A DNA stretch of 64,000 bases from Urechis unicinctus. Lineage: Eukaryota > Annelida > Polychaeta > Xenopneusta > Urechidae. Location of the stretch: positions 15,258,082-15,322,081 of the forward strand of contig CM067346.1 in assembly GCA_034190875.2 (NCBI GenBank). Reading direction: 5' to 3'. Positions within the stretch are counted from its first letter, which is position 1; each line of letters opens with the position of its first letter. Of the stretch, positions 53,009-64,000 are shown piece after piece. Position numbers and translations under genes: made by a program. The notes beneath the pieces were generated by a model that did not search any database, was not told the origin of the DNA, and saw only the letters and a list, made by a program, of their open reading frames with translations.

Positions 53009-53314
53009 CCAGGTATGTACAAAGATGTGCGTGAATATATAGACAGCTGCCCTCAATGCATTGCAACCAAACGATCCCACCAGCGTGAGCGACCAACAAT
53101 GACACTTTTTGAGCCTGTCACGGCACCTTGGCAGAGAATATCAATGGATAACATAGGCCCATTGCCACGAACTACCACAGGCAACCTATACATCACAGTT
53201 GTAATCGACCATTATTCGAGGTATGTTGTGTCTTGGGCCACCAAAAATCTGGAAGCTGGTACTCTAGCAAAGCATTTTTATGAAAAGATAATATGTACCC
53301 ATGGCATGCCTTAG
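53009..53314 (+). pseudogene. pol: Pol, integrase zinc-domain end and core start
   Basis: Same phase as the previous segment beyond the TAG. It carries the HHCC cysteines as CPQC (residues 12-15 from 53,015) and the first part of the DDE core, ISMDNIGPLPR with the first catalytic Asp, and VVIDHYSRYVVSWA. It stops at 53,314, where the reading moves to the phase of the next segment (a frameshift between 53,293 and 53,314). Confidence 0.92.
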
Positions 53315-53632
53315 AAGTACTCACTGACAAGGGTACGGACTTTACTAGTAAGTTATTTAAGGAGCTAAATGTTCTTTTTCAAGGTACCCAAAAGTTTACT
53401 TCTGCTTACAAACCGTCAACAAACGGCAGGACCGAAAAAGTTAATAGCACCTTAATCAACCTACTACGCACTTTGTGTCACGACAAACCAAATTCGTGGG
53501 ACAGTTATCTCTGTTCTGTTACATTTGCTGTCAATGCTACGATCAATAGGGTCATTAATTTGTCCCCTTTTGAGCTTGTGTTTGGCAGAACAGCTCGATT
53601 ACCAGTTGACTCAGAGCTTCGTACTGCAGAAC
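53293..53632 (+). pseudogene. pol: Pol, integrase core end, truncated
   Basis: Continues the integrase core with EVLTDKGTDFTSK (second catalytic Asp) and PSTNGRTEKVNSTL (catalytic Glu, residue 48), then SPFELVFGRTARLP. The integrase C-terminal GPY/F-type region, the 3' end of pol, the polypurine tract and the direct 3' LTR are absent, because the sequence joins the inverted LTR copy at about 53,633. The open frame that runs on to 53,730 is therefore antisense LTR, not integrase. Confidence 0.93.
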
Positions 53633-53828
53633 CCCACATCGTCGTCGTTTGCTATTGGTGTAGCAAACGAGCCAATTACAGGCCGGCGATTAAGATTCTA
53701 ATTAGAGATGGTGGGGATACTCTCCCTTGAAAGAAATATGTACATGATCTATTATTTTAGAAGGGGTTGCTCCCCGTGATATTGAATAAATCTATTGGAG
53801 TAAAATATGGATAAAATAGTTTACGACA
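53633..53828 (-). repeat. Inverted copy of LTR bases 1-197
   Basis: The reverse complement of 53,633-53,828 matches 48,434-48,630 end to end with a single one-base gap (ACAACC against ACACC). It ends exactly at the LTR's terminal TGTCG, seen here as CGACA, followed by the right TCAG duplication. The junction with pol lies in CCCACATC. Confidence 0.95.
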
Positions 53829-53832
53829 TCAG
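53829..53832. repeat. Target site duplication, right (TCAG)
   Basis: Directly after the terminal CGACA of the inverted LTR copy; matches 48,430-48,433. Confidence 0.85.
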
Positions 53833-53895
53833 TCTCTATCCACTTAGACGCGTTTGCGGTAAGTATGATGCGTTTGTTAATTAATATTGTTAATA
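53829..53895 (+). repeat. Segment c, right part after the Gypsy insertion
   Basis: GACGCGTTTGCGGTAAGTAT at 53,848-53,867 and the following TTGTTAATT match 10,188-10,225, the right half of the uninterrupted segment c. Confidence 0.8.
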
Positions 53896-53899
53896 TCAA

Positions 53900-56800
53900 T
53901 AATTGAATAAGTCCCAGCCGCTTTCTTCAAATACGCTGTTAAATTTTGCCTGCTGTTTCCAGTTTCCATTCGTAACAGCGCGGCCTGCGTGTCGGTTTAT
54001 TGTGTGTTGTACCCCTGTTACTCGTGTAGCATCGGTTGCATTACGTTCGTCATACGACTGAACCACGTTAGCGAGCAGCAGACTAGAGCCATTGTCATAA
54101 CAAATATTCTGGACGCAATAGCACATTGAGGGTACAAACATCAACTAGATAGCACATCATTAAAACGCAAGATGGTTGTGGCAAACACGCGCTTCTTTCT
54201 TGTTTTGCTTGATTAATTAGAACGGTTGTTGCGTGTGTTATATCGGTTACAGAGTGGCCTTAATACCCCGGAGAATACCGCAGAAAAAATGCGCTTAAAA
54301 ATGAGTCCTGTAACTTGCGCAGCATTGCAAGTGCTATGCTTTTTGCAAATGAGTCAGGTGCCTTGATTATCCTGGTGCGTGATTAATTGACAACAACTCA
54401 TCTGATTCCATTCAGTAAATGAATAGTCGCTTTCTAATTGTTCTTGAGGAAAACAAAAATGCTGGCAATATTGGCTTTTTGTGAGGCACTGAAAACAAAT
54501 TAATTGATGCACCAAGCACATAGTTATATAAATAAATATTGTTGAATTGTTTGCATCATACAACCACATTTATGATAAATGATATGATGTGTTCTATCGT
54601 CCAAAGCGTTAGCCACAGTGGACTATTACTGGTATGGCTCAACACAAGTTACTTGCACCGATATCTTCTGGGAGTTGCGTCATAGCCGGATCGCAAGCTG
54701 TCCCAACCACAAGCTTGTTTAATCCCAGTGTTGGACCAACTACCGCATGGAGCTTGCAAATCATGAGGCCGATGATATACACGCTGGTAAAATGTAGTTC
54801 TTTCAGAAGCAAGGCTTCCAAACTGGGGGCAGTTTGAAGCCGATGTTACTCTTAGATCAGTGAAGACGCCAACCTCTCTATATAAGCCTTATAGTCCCAC
54901 CTGCGTATCATTGCGACAGGCAACGTTCGTCAAAATATGCAAACATGAAATATTCCCTCAAATGTTTCTTTTATTTTCATGTTTCATCAACGATTCGGTT
55001 GAGACAAATCCAACCGAACACCAACTTCTATTATGTAGAGAACGCTAGCCAAGCTCATTTCGGCACAACTGCAACCAATACTGCAAGGCATTATGCAATG
55101 TTTCTGTCGAAGTTAGTATTGCTTCATACCATAATAATCGAAGTGTATGAACAACATAATTCCCAAAGTGTGGTTTGCGCGTAGATTTTAGTCATTTGTT
55201 GCGTTGTATTGTTGAACAATATATGCCATAAATATCATCTTACTCATATACATTACTTATTCCATGCCATATTAGTTTCACTTCAGCTCGTCTTCATCAG
55301 TGAGAAGGAATTTAGGTGTCAACACAGCAGCCGACATTCATCTTGGGTGAATTGTGCTTTGTATAAATAGCGTGATTTATGTCGCATTGAAATTTACCTT
55401 TCAACGACTATCATAATACTTGTAATCACTCGACGGGTATACAATAACCACGATGACATAAAGACGAATTAAAAACTTTTTAATGACATTTAATACCTAC
55501 AAGTTCCGGCACTAAAATATATGTACAACATATTATGGTTGTACACAATTAGAACATTTTCTGCATCTATTTGACCAGTTAATGACGATTATTTGTGGAA
55601 ATAAAGAATCCACTACAAAGGCCCCGGCCGCATATATGCTAATAAATGTATAATGTATTGATGTATTTTACCCTAAGCTGTACATTTCATTCAAGCGGTC
55701 ATACGAAACCGCACAGCATACCAATACCGGAGCAACTCGTCAAGTTCGTGGAGATGTAGGCTAATCTAATCGAGAGTCTGATGACAAGAGATCGTTCGAC
55801 ATACATGTCTTCAATAAGGGTACGACAGGTACATTTTTTTTCATAAGTCTATTTCGGCAAGGCCCGTTATGCTTTGGTTTGTTCCATCACTTAGATTGTT
55901 TCCAATCCAAAAAGTTCAATGCTTGCGTTGTATATTTATGCGATAGATTATTGCGTTATGATTGGCGAAATCTATATATATATAACACTAATGTAGGTAG
56001 TGGTTGTTCGCTCCCTGGGCACACTTCCCTTACTTATACTCGAAATGAGCGTCTTTGTCACGGGACATAATACATTGCAGTTGGGAATATTTAGGGTTTG
56101 TTGGTTCTGAAGCTTCATAACCGTTGGTTACCATCGGCACAACTGACGTTTGACATAAGCACAGTGTCAGTGTCATCGTTATGATGTATGTCTCATTCAA
56201 CCTATTATAAAAACTGCATTTACTGTTTTGATGGAAAAATTTAGCTTTATTCGTATCTGCCGAGAGCTTTGGGAACGTTTTTGTCTGCCTGTTTAATGAC
56301 ATATACAACGTGCAACGAATAATTTCTTTTGGGAAAGTAATTTACTCAACACGTTATTTGATCTCCGTGATTTTGAATGAACACAGTCTTGTTTTGCCTG
56401 CTCGCATGTGCACATGTCATCACGTGCCGCTTTCAGCAAACGTGCCGTGCACATATTAATAAGACAAGCATGACAAATTACCTTTCAAAATCCTTTTATG
56501 CGTTGTGTTTGGCATTGAAAGCTGTATAAAAACTATTTGCGGCCCACATTGAAAACCATCAAAAAAAGTTCCGATGAGCATATTATGTGTCTGTTGGAGG
56601 AAAGTACTATTTCGTTTGTGCCTAAGTCTGAGTTGGTTAATCAGGTGGATATAGTTTGTCACAAGAATAACAAAAATATTTTTTGAGTCAACAGTTGGGA
56701 TGAATAGTGAAAAAATCTGTCAATTTATATATTTTCCACTAACGAGGTATCAAGACCCATTCCATGTCCAATTAATGGACTCTCATTAGTTGTGGCGCCA

Positions 56801-58160
56801 CCAAGGCAATGATGTATGACAAACATAGACTAAACAATTGAGCTGTATCGATCACAAAATAATATCTGCTACATACTGTCACTCCAGTCAACTGAACGTT
56901 ATTTGTCATTTTCAAGCGAATAATTAATGAACGCTTCACAAAAAGCTGTTCAAATTATAACATTTGAGTATTGTGTCTTATGCGATGAAACCTTCAAAGT
57001 ACCAACATTGATGAATAATACGCCTCAATGGACAATATCTGGTCATCGTAATATACTTCACATGACGAGCAACCAACCATACACGCTTCGCCAAATAAAG
57101 GTGTCTCGGTCGTGTCGAGTTTGGTGGAAAAGCCTTTGCTGATGCCAGCCGGCATACAACAGGCGCTATTGTGTGGATTTAAACAAAAAGACACAAAAAG
57201 ATCATCAACTGTAAGCCGATTTGGCGGACTTTTCTTTTTATGATGGAGTACGTCCATGCTGTGATCACGAAACTACCTGGCAGTTTGAATAAGCGACACA
57301 TATAATCACAGGATCATAACAACAGCAAAACCTATAAAGCTAGTGCAAGAGCGCCAATTGATTATAAGAAGCATATAATTAAGACGCAACGTGGCAACTT
57401 GGCGGATGGAACTTGTTTACCGTTAAACTGGTCCTCTCCCTTTTTTTCGTAATGCTACTGCTGACAGATAAGGGCCCTGCTCATGGTAATTATCTCGGTC
57501 TGGAGCAAATGATATAATTATTGTTGTGCCACTGGGGCGCCACCTATACAATGCTCCAGATGCAGCAGTCATTGCTTATCATTAGAGCTATTACGGGAGT
57601 AGCATGCAACAATCAAAGGATTATGCGAACATAACACCGAGAACAATTACGCTCTGCTGCGACCACAGAATGTTCAATGTTTTCGATTGCTGCGTGACGT
57701 AATTGCCTTGCTGTTTTGCAAGTCTCGTTCTCCCCTCGTTTGATACGACCAGACATTTGCGCTTCCCTCGATACATTGGGTCCCTTGCTAGGCGCTTACA
57801 TATGGTGTATTCCATTGGCACTGTCCCGTTGAATGAACGCCTTCAGCACTCAATGTCAACACTAATCATACGCTTAAAGGTTACCATACTTCACGCACAC
57901 CGGAGTACGTTGCATTCTGTGGCTAAATGAGGTATCCTGTCTTATAAAAACGATTCTTTGTTTGAAGCGACCCTTGTGTCGAACCTTTCATTCGCAATTG
58001 AAGAGGATTTACTCAGCTCTCAACATACTCTCGTTCGAATTCAAAAAGATATGATGAAATAGAGACATAGTAAGATATAGAAAGAGAGAGAGAAAAAAAA
58101 GGGAAGAGAGAAAGAGGACCGTTATTGCATTTCGACAATGTAAGCATTGAGCAAGTAGAG
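53900..58160 (+). repeat. Array unit P (segments a-m, lacking q, o, n)
   Basis: Ordered matches: a 54,110-54,450, b 54,700-54,770, c 55,110-55,240, d 55,315-55,440, e 55,495-55,720, f 55,795-55,880, g 55,910-56,200, h 56,400-56,565, i 56,570-56,850, j 56,985-57,175, k 57,195-57,520, l 57,535-57,990 and m 58,075-58,150. Relative to unit Q about 2.4 kb is missing between f and g, the place where q, o and n lie in other units, and about 0.55 kb between j and k. No intact gene is recognised. Confidence 0.8.
58075..58117. repeat. Short purine tract, unit P segment m
   Basis: GA/A-rich run (ATAGAAAGAGAGAGAG, then A8, then GGGAAGAGAGAAAGAG) directly before GACCGTTATTGC. It is the counterpart of the long (GA)n at 37,653-37,780. 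Confidence 0.8.
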
Positions 58161-58223
58161 CAGCAGACTATCAACGACGCACTCTGTTTTCTTACAATCC
58201 GTTTTCGGTTTTCTGTTTTTGGC

Positions 58224-58308
58224 CCACACACACACATACGCGCGCAAACACGCACACACACACACACTCTCTCACACACACACACACACTCACACACCAA
58301 CACACAAA
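58224..58308. repeat. (CA)n microsatellite, impure
   Basis: CA-rich run with TACGCGCG, CTCT and CCAA interruptions. It gives low-complexity Cys-Val or Thr-His frames that are not genes. Confidence 0.95.
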
Positions 58309-58309
58309 C

Positions 58310-59220
58310 ATATCCATCAGAAGTGCGGCATTAACTTTTTAATTGCATCATGATTTAGCTGATTCAATTGTCATCCAGTAGTAAATGGCTAATAGGAAGA
58401 TACTTTTCCTTGCATTTTAATATGTACCCTTGCATTATAACTTCCCCCACGAGTATAGTTTAATCAATTCGTATTTTGACTTGACCTCATTGATTATACG
58501 CAGTCATGACACGGCATCACATATAAAGCCATGGGGTTTACTCTTTACTGGCCGGACACCGCTAGCACTGGCTAGCTATATCTATAACCAGTAAATAGTA
58601 TGAATGTACATCCTTGAAGAGATAATATTCTCTTATTGCACAAAAACTAGCAAACGCTACCAATGCATTTTAACGTTTTAGAAAAGGCAAGATTTCTTAA
58701 GTATGTTAGGGTTCCGAATCACGAGCGGATTCCGACTATCATTAAACTGCTTTTATCAATAAGTACTATTGTCCTAATGGCTCCGAATCATAATCTTTGG
58801 AGTATAAATTTGCTGGATTAATAACAGGTCAGTGTAAAATTTGATATTCGTAAAATTCTTTAACGTAGTATTATTGTTATGGCAATATTACACCGATTAC
58901 TTGGTTGATAACCGATAATTGTTCGTATTATATCTAAAGTGTACATATAATTGATACATACCATCATAAAGTATAAAACAGCAATTTCCTGACTGGTGAA
59001 CGACTCACCTGACCAGATCTTGTGTCAGACGCATTTGTATAACGTGCTCATCTGATTGATAGCTCCAAGTATGCTCAGGTAGATCTGATGGTGATTACCC
59101 GGCAACATTAGCCTCCCTGTGTCCCAGGCTTATTGTGATGAATTATCCAAGTTTTTACAAATGCGAATAAGAATATCATCATTTAGATACCAGGGTTAAC
59201 ATTCTCATTATCTTGCGCAC
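58310..59220. other. No gene recognised
   Basis: AT-rich sequence after the CA repeat. The minus strand at 59,000-59,220 is where the downstream part of the reverse transcriptase fragment below would lie, but it is too decayed to call. Confidence 0.45.
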
Positions 59221-59229
59221 CGCGGGTGT

Positions 59230-59310
59230 TTAACTTACTGGCCGGTAATTGGCAGGCGGCTTATTATTGCCTTTTTTGAACATTGGTGTAGAACATCTTT
59301 ACGCATTCAA
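59230..59310 (-). pseudogene. Fragment of a third non-LTR reverse transcriptase
   Basis: The minus strand reads TPMFKKGNNKPPANYRPVS at about 59,233-59,290, a close match to the conserved TPIFKKGD...NYRPIS stretch at the start of LINE reverse transcriptases. A stop follows at once and neither flank gives more recognisable domain sequence. It is a short relic, independent in sequence from those at 27 and 29 kb. Confidence 0.75.
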
Positions 59311-62300
59311 AGACAACGAAGAAGATGTGTGCGGTATCCAGTCAACATATATCAAATATATTACCAAATTTCTTCCACCGAGACTTGTCTTCGCAACGAT
59401 ATCTTACTTGATATTAAATGGCAATAAGTTATCGGTGACATGACGATGTTTAATGACCCCTTCTGAATAGATGCGGCATATGCCACCCAAACCTTATAGG
59501 TTTTCTATCTTTTGCTGCATAAATGTCAGGTCAGCTTAATGCTGAGTGGGCACTGCTGCTGGAACCGACATAACTGTCTAGTTGTCGTGATATCTGGCGT
59601 TTCTTAGTTTTTTATATTTCCCTCGCTTACAAAAGCAAAGAATCGTATGCGCCAAAGACATGGTATTTGACGGACTCGCTTTAGAGTAATGGGCTCTGGC
59701 AGCTGTCTATGAATAGAATGGGGTAAAAAGCATAACTAAACCAATTGGTGTTATTGTGTGCCATAAAAATTCCCTTTATGTCTGCAAATTGCTGGGGATG
59801 AATATCGTGAGGTAGCATGGTGGGCCGTGTTTAGTGTATTAATGCTCTGCTTATGGCCTAATGCCGCTGAATTCCGAAAGATTTATGTGCGCTCACGTGT
59901 TTATCATTGATAACAAATCTGTATTTGCACCTTCTGCCTTTGAAGGCCAGTGGCTGTTGACAGACCCATATGATACGACGTCAGGTATACCTCACCGGCC
60001 TGGTAGTAGTCAGTGCAGTTGAGTTTTATGCTGATTGAATAGCTCAGCTAATATAATTTAGGCCATGTAAGGAAAAAAAGTGGTGTGAGAGGAGCCTGAA
60101 ACATATATGAAGGGTCTTTGGGAGATACCTTGTTTTGCAACATATATTAGCAATCCCACGATCATTGGCGGCACAACAAAGAATCGCACATGCAGTAACA
60201 TTAGTTGCTCCCAAGAAAAATTAATACTCGAAAACATGGCAAGACATCAGGAGTGATTTTGCCACCCCTAACAAAATTGTTTTAGAAAAAAGATTCCTTA
60301 CAGTCCAACATGTTATATTAGTGTATGAAGAGGTCTCTAGAAAGTGCGACCAAGATACAGGATAGCGTTGGATTATTCCAGTTAGTCTACAAATATTCAC
60401 GCAACGTACTTATTTCCTCATTCATGTCATTAAAGCACACGTTCCATATTTATACTAAGTATAAATAACTAAATATACTGCAGCTGATATATAATATGTT
60501 TAAAGCAACGAGCCGCAACTATGCAGGCGTCAGTTGTGAAAATCAATTTGACACTATGCGCTTACACAAGTAATAACTTGATCATTTAGTACCAGCTGTT
60601 GTGTCTTAGCAAGTTGCTTGACAACTATGAGGTAATATCTTCGAGCTCAAGTGATGTATGGATTACGGGTGGTTGCATTATGTTACTTATTATCATCAGT
60701 TGTTTCATGCCGTTGCACAAATTAAGGCAAAATATGTCCTCTGGCTTGCTGTGTCGATAGGCATATACTGCCACATAGAGGCCCCGCGGCTGTACTGCCT
60801 TCAATGTAAATATCATGTGTTCTGGTACTACAGCAGTGGACACCGTGGCACCCGAAACAATTTGGTTAAGATTTATGTCTCGCTGAATTATTTGAATTAA
60901 TCGCATTATCAACGCCGCATCTATGGATCATTTTATTGGTTGCTTGTTTTGATAGGTACCAGTGAGCATCCGAGAGTATACTGTGGTAGATATGATCGGT
61001 AGCGTGATGTTATTAAAGATAACAACCTGATATAAATTATGAAACAATAGCTGCATTGAGATTAATTGAAGGCTTGCCAAACCTCCGAGTAGGAGACGAC
61101 ATATTCTGTAGGCACCTGTATGCCGTTCATACAGTACATAATTATAAAGTCCGAGTGAAATATTCAAGTTAAATTCTCAAATAGATATCATAGATGATAT
61201 ATTGGGTCACCGTACGCCAACAGTGGCCGATAAAATAACCTATTCTTCTTTCACACAAAGATATCTATTACCGCATGGGTTGAGCCATACACAACTGTGG
61301 TTTGAGTAACTATTTATCCAACAAAAAATGCATTTATCTCATCCTCTGAATTTATCAGAGCAATTGCTCATTATCTATGTCCATGAACACATGGCTACCC
61401 TTTAAAATACTAGCTAATAGCAAACTATATTCACGGGCACGTTGCATGCTATACGGATTGCTAAACAATTACCGTTGCAATAATTAGATGTGTATGCTTT
61501 TTTTGCTTAAAACAACAATGCAAATCTTCAAAGGCATTACTCATTTTGGTGCGACGTAAAAGCATCCAAATTGAGGTTCAATTATATTTATGCTAATCGC
61601 CTTTTAGTTGTCATCATTTGTCTACTACAGCTCAGTTTCCAGGTTATGAGAAGCAAAACTTATTCCCAACGGCCCTGTGGATTTATGTGCGTGCTTTATT
61701 TGCAATGTTCGACTTGCTCCAGGTTACCAGTTGGTCGTGCTGTTTACCATGGACTTTTATCAGCACACAGAGGTCATTCGACCACGCCAGGCAACCAAAT
61801 GCGTCGGATATATTTGTGCAGACACACCTACAGATACGCACAGCACATATTACTATATCCATAGCTGCACAATGGCAAGATATATTTACTATTGCCGACA
61901 TATATTATGCAAACTATACTAAAACATATCTCTCGGCAGAATAAACACGGCAGATGTTCTTTCTAATATCTCTGTCAATATGCATTCTCTTAAAATATAT
62001 TTGAAGCAAGCAGAAATATTTTTCATTGAGTCTGGAAAGTTCTATTTAGTGTTTGGATTTTCTAACGCCTAAAATGTGGTTTTCTCATTCTAAGAAAAAG
62101 GTATCATTCTCAACTGTAGCAATTCGTAATGATTGCTTCCAACCGTGGTGCATATCTGGCTGCTTGGCATGGCATCATTTACGCAAATGAAATCTGGTAA
62201 GCCGTGTTCAATAGATTTACGCAATATCGATTTCACTGGCATGTGGTAACAACGAGATAATTTGAAAATTTATATTTCTTCGATATTGATACTGTCCTTA

Positions 62301-64000
62301 TTCCCCATGCGCTATTTGTTAAACTGATATTTTGCGATCCATTATAGCTATAGACTCAACTGACTATTCATTGGGTATACATTACATCGATGGCACAAGG
62401 AGCTATCACTGGTTTGGCATTCGTTCTAATCGTTTGAAGTATATAGTTTGCACGACTGATGCCATTTGCCATGGATTAACAAAATAAACGATAACTGAAC
62501 CGCTGCATTCTGAATTTATCTATGTAATTGACTGCACTGCATATACGTGATCATTGTAAACTGTTAGATTTCGACTGAAGGAATCAAGGATTTGCTCTCG
62601 GAGTACCTAGTCTCGCCGGGTACTGACAATGGAAGCTGTTATTGTCCTTCAACGGTTTGAACAATTCATACAAACGGGTGTTGTAGGATGATATGTATGC
62701 CTCCGACTTGTCCGGTTTCACAGTAATTATTAACATAAGTCTCTTTTGTTTTTTTGAGTGACCAGTTGACAATAGCCCCAATCAACGCCACTGGACTGTG
62801 ATCAATTGCTTAACCCACGATGAATAGGGTTGCGATGCAAAAAATTGCCTGTAGGGTATAAGTAAATACCACTGACTCGACATTTGCAAGAGAATTATAT
62901 CGCGAAACGATTTGCCAATTAGTGGCAAGGAAGTTTTCTGCGCTGAGATGGATAAGAATCAATTAATTTTATAAATAGCTTAAATGTTCTTGCAAGCAGA
63001 TATTTCACACCGTTAAAAAATGCATAATTCGATGGAAGTCTGGCAGTGTCGCGGTAATCTGTAAATTTAACTGAATATAAATTGTAAATATCCATGATAA
63101 AGAGCAACGGACAAATCAAAGCAACAACTGTGCAATTAGCCCATGTCAGGCATATGCTTCATATGATTAGATTACTCAGTAATAGAAATCAGTATGATGT
63201 GAACATTGCTGTCAGACCGGACCAATATCCGAAGAATAACAGCTACGTACGAACACACGCTTTATTCAGTGCCATGGTTACAAAATCCCAGTTGTGGGCT
63301 GCTTGCAAATAATGACTGATGTATAACGCAGACGGATTTAGCCACCACACAATGAAATGACCCAGTATTGGCTTAAGGCAAATTAGAACATGGACGCACC
63401 ATTGGATAATTCATTGTGTCAGTGAATTGAGGTTTACAATGTAAGACAAACGCCATAGCTGCACGAAACTATCTATTTTACTTTTGTTAAAAGAAAAACT
63501 CTTGGGTAAGATATGTTTATCCTTTTTAACAACAGGATTAAATATCTCAGCTACCACATGCACCGCCATTATTTTTCCATCCAAAACGGCAGCAAGCATT
63601 ACTGTATGACATATAATCGCAACTTTAGATAATCTGGTAATCATATTATTTGGATTTACGTGACGAAGTTTTATTTGAACCCTATCAATCGGATTATATC
63701 GTGTTCAGTATGACTCGGTGAGGCCACTGACGTCCACATCCGCCACGTATGTGCATTAAGCGAATATACAAGCGTCTCGCTGTGCTCCATAGATGCTAAT
63801 TACGGCGCTGTAGTCGATCGTTATTAACGCGATGCATATCATTATGTTTTGAATATTCGCAATCGTATTGTTTTTAGTATGTATGAAAATTAAGCCTTTT
63901 GATTTCGTCAAAAAGCCGTTTTACGTCTTGCTGACCTGCGATCTGGTTATTCAGTTAAGATTTTTAATTTACACTGCGCAAGTGCTCTTTGCCACTAAAG
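59311..64000. other. No gene recognised to the right edge
   Basis: AT-rich sequence with overlapping short frames around 60,625-60,912 (both strands) and 61,571-61,944 (three overlapping plus frames). None shows a motif I can support. Array-unit sequence probably continues but is too diverged to align by eye. Confidence 0.4.

Larger units (their letters stand above)
48434..53828 (+). mobile_element. Ty3/Gypsy retrotransposon with inverted LTR ends
   Basis: The 5,395-base insertion has a full 5' LTR, gag and a broken pol in the order protease, reverse transcriptase, RNase H, integrase, which is the Ty3/Gypsy (Metaviridae) order. The right end is not a direct-repeat 3' LTR. Pol stops inside the integrase gene at 53,632 and is joined to an inverted copy of LTR bases 1-197. 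Both termini therefore present the same TGTCG end, and the insertion is bounded by TCAG duplications. There is no polypurine tract or integrase C-terminus. It is dead as it stands: pol has frame breaks near 50,410, 51,470, 51,890 and 53,300 and a stop at 53,006. Clade is not assigned. Confidence 0.96.

Noticed and set aside
53633..53730. C-terminal extension of the integrase frame
   Set aside because: From about 53,633 the frame reads the inverted LTR copy, so it is not integrase sequence.
48434..53828. Reading the inverted ends as a DNA transposon or a DIRS-type element
   Set aside because: The left end carries a full LTR with a primer site, and pol has a DDE integrase with HHCC zinc residues and no tyrosine recombinase. 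The 4-base duplication fits Ty3/Gypsy integration.
61571..61944. Three overlapping plus frames of 81-108 codons
   Set aside because: No frame stands out and none resembles a known family.

Overview
The window looks like AT-rich, intron-era metazoan DNA, most likely from an invertebrate. The evidence is the lack of any dense gene layout, a Ty3/Gypsy LTR retrotransposon, relics of at least three non-LTR reverse transcriptases, long GA/GACA/CA microsatellites and many diverged repeats. I cannot name the species. I see no confident intact host gene and no rRNA, tRNA or CRISPR array. Nearly all open frames of 60-110 codons look like chance.

Layout. Bases 1-9,900 are mostly unrecognised, with a minus-strand protein relic at about 900-1,830. 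From about 9,950 to 58,160 the DNA is built from several co-linear, strongly diverged copies of one large unit. Marker segments (called a to m here) recur in the same order and strand. One marker recurs at 12,431, 19,999, 36,140, 44,006 and 56,464. After subtracting the Gypsy insertion this is compatible with a period of roughly 7-8 kb. The youngest pair is a near-identical tandem duplication, 10,937-18,297 and 18,505-25,876, offset 7,568 bases with a 207-base spacer. Between 27.2 and 29.96 kb two unrelated minus-strand non-LTR reverse transcriptase relics interrupt the array; a third fragment lies near 59.26 kb.

The clearest element is a Ty3/Gypsy retrotransposon at 48,434-53,828. It has a 386-base 5' LTR (TGTCG...CGACA), a primer-binding-site candidate, an intact 358-codon gag, a canonical TTTAAAC slippery heptamer one codon before the gag stop, and a pol region carrying protease, reverse transcriptase, RNase H and integrase signatures but broken by frameshifts and a stop. 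In place of a 3' LTR in direct orientation, pol is cut off inside the integrase gene and joined to an inverted copy of the first 197 bases of its own LTR. The whole is flanked by a 4-base target duplication (TCAG), so this two-U3-ended molecule appears to have been integrated by integrase. It landed inside a repeat segment for which a related uninterrupted copy exists near 10.1 kb.

The retroelements are passengers in, or interruptions of, the unit array. The unit itself carries short protein-like relics I could not assign to a family. It is the least explained component of the window.
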